Position numbers and translations under genes: made by a program
NCBI GenBank assembly: GCA_036845225.1
Contig: DAIUEJ010000041.1
Coordinates: 1-22,441 of the forward strand
Length of the DNA stretch: 22,441 nucleotides
Source of the DNA: FEN-680 sp036845225
GTDB lineage: Bacteria > Actinomycetota > Geothermincolia > Fen-727 > Anoxymicrobiaceae
Direction of reading: 5' to 3'
In this document: positions 22,238 through 22,441 of the stretch, one piece after another
Numbering within the stretch: position 1 is the first letter of the stretch
Layout of the letters: each line of letters starts with the position of its first letter
Notes under the pieces: model-generated
What the model was told of the DNA's origin: nothing
What the model saw: only the letters and a program-made list of their open reading frames with translations
Databases searched by the model: none

Positions 22238-22254
22238 TAAGTAATACGAATTAC
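22221..22254. promoter_or_regulatory. Operator candidate for AbrB-type autoregulation
   Basis: Direct repeats GTAAGACGA (22221-22229) and GTAATACGA (22241-22249) differ at one base and start 20 bases apart, about two helical turns. The second belongs to an inverted repeat GTAAT-ACGA-ATTAC (22241-22254). They flank and overlap the -35 box, as expected for toxin-antitoxin autorepression. Confidence 0.4.
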
Positions 22255-22351
22255 ACATTTGCTTTGCTTCAGGTCATTTCGTAAGTGGGCAGGGTTATGC
22301 CAGGATCAGCGCATTCATAAGGTATTACGGGACTTTTCCGCGGTTGGATTC

Positions 22352-22371
22352 ACTGAACTTTTGGGGTTTAG
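22352..22371 (+). repeat. Repeat element J (half element related to I)
   Basis: ACTGAACTTTTGGGGTTTAG resembles the left half of element I (ACTAAACTTTTTGGGGTCTG) with a few substitutions and one missing T. It ends 2 bases from the stop of the partial kinase gene. The other arm is missing. Confidence 0.4.
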
Positions 22372-22373
22372 TC

Positions 22374-22441
22374 TTACTTGTTGAGGTCGTGGCCTGCTTT
22401 TGAGAGCGCGGGGTAGAGCCTGCGGTAGTTCGCGTACAGCC
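22374..22441 (-). CDS. C-terminus of a probable FGGY-family sugar kinase (partial)
   Basis: Only the last 22 codons are inside the window. They read LYANYRRLYPALSKAGHDLNK before TAA (22374-22376). The Y-x-x-YRRLYP-AL ending followed by a short helix is typical of xylulokinase/glycerol-kinase (FGGY) proteins, which end with a Y...LYP-L segment. The family call rests on this short segment alone, so it is tentative. The gene continues beyond the right edge. Confidence 0.45.
   Translation of the reverse strand, partial: LYANYRRLYPALSKAGHDLNK

Overview
This is a GC-rich bacterial chromosomal segment. The mix of genes suggests a deep-branching Actinomycetota or a similar uncultured high-GC lineage: WYFAEGTT-type surface repeats, several crotonase and DUF2889-type acyl-CoA genes, carotenoid and geranylgeranyl redox enzymes, and GTG/TTG starts with strong AGGAGG ribosome sites. 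This placement is inference only; the window has no rRNA or marker gene. No CRISPR array, integrase, IS transposase or phage module was seen, and no stretch over 300 bases lacks a gene.

Layout. 1-340: GC-rich hairpins, tRNA-Ala(TGC) with its promoter, and repeat element A. 341-1703: divergent genes for a secreted helical protein and an HdeD-like membrane protein, separated by four GTTAA-like boxes phased at 11 bp. 1806-6185: a minus-strand operon transcribed in the order RDD membrane protein, geranylgeranyl-reductase-like flavoprotein, CrtI-like flavoprotein, cysteine-rich ATC-hydrolase-like protein. 6338-7723: class 3 aldehyde dehydrogenase. 7870-8530: hemerythrin-domain gene split by a frameshift. 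8730-9734: two paralogous small lipoproteins. 9706-11787: secreted polysaccharide deacetylase with four surface repeats. 11931-12965: type IV prepilin-like protein. 13130-14134: CruF-like carotenoid protein. 14242-16186: LolCDE/MacB-type ABC transporter. 16338-18600: two crotonases flanking a DUF2889 gene. 18675-19883: GSDH-like lipoprotein. 19972-22176: AbrB/PIN toxin-antitoxin pair overlapping a B12-binding radical SAM gene. 22374-22441: the C-terminus of a probable FGGY sugar kinase.

Functional themes are isoprenoid or carotenoid redox chemistry (CrtI-like, GGR-like, CruF-like), fatty-acyl or aromatic-CoA and aldehyde metabolism (two crotonases, DUF2889, ALDH), and envelope functions (deacetylase, lipoproteins, prepilin, ABC exporter, secreted helical protein).

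The most unusual feature is a dispersed family of hairpin elements built on a GGGGTC core (GGGGTC-A/T-GACCCC or GGGGTCAGGCACC). I find eleven loci in 22.4 kb, all at gene borders. Eight lie within 6 bases of a stop codon or overlap one. Two are about 94-bp inverted-repeat units. The others are single hairpins with arms that differ in sequence yet stay complementary, or decayed halves. They resemble REP/MITE-like mobile elements that may double as transcript-end structures.
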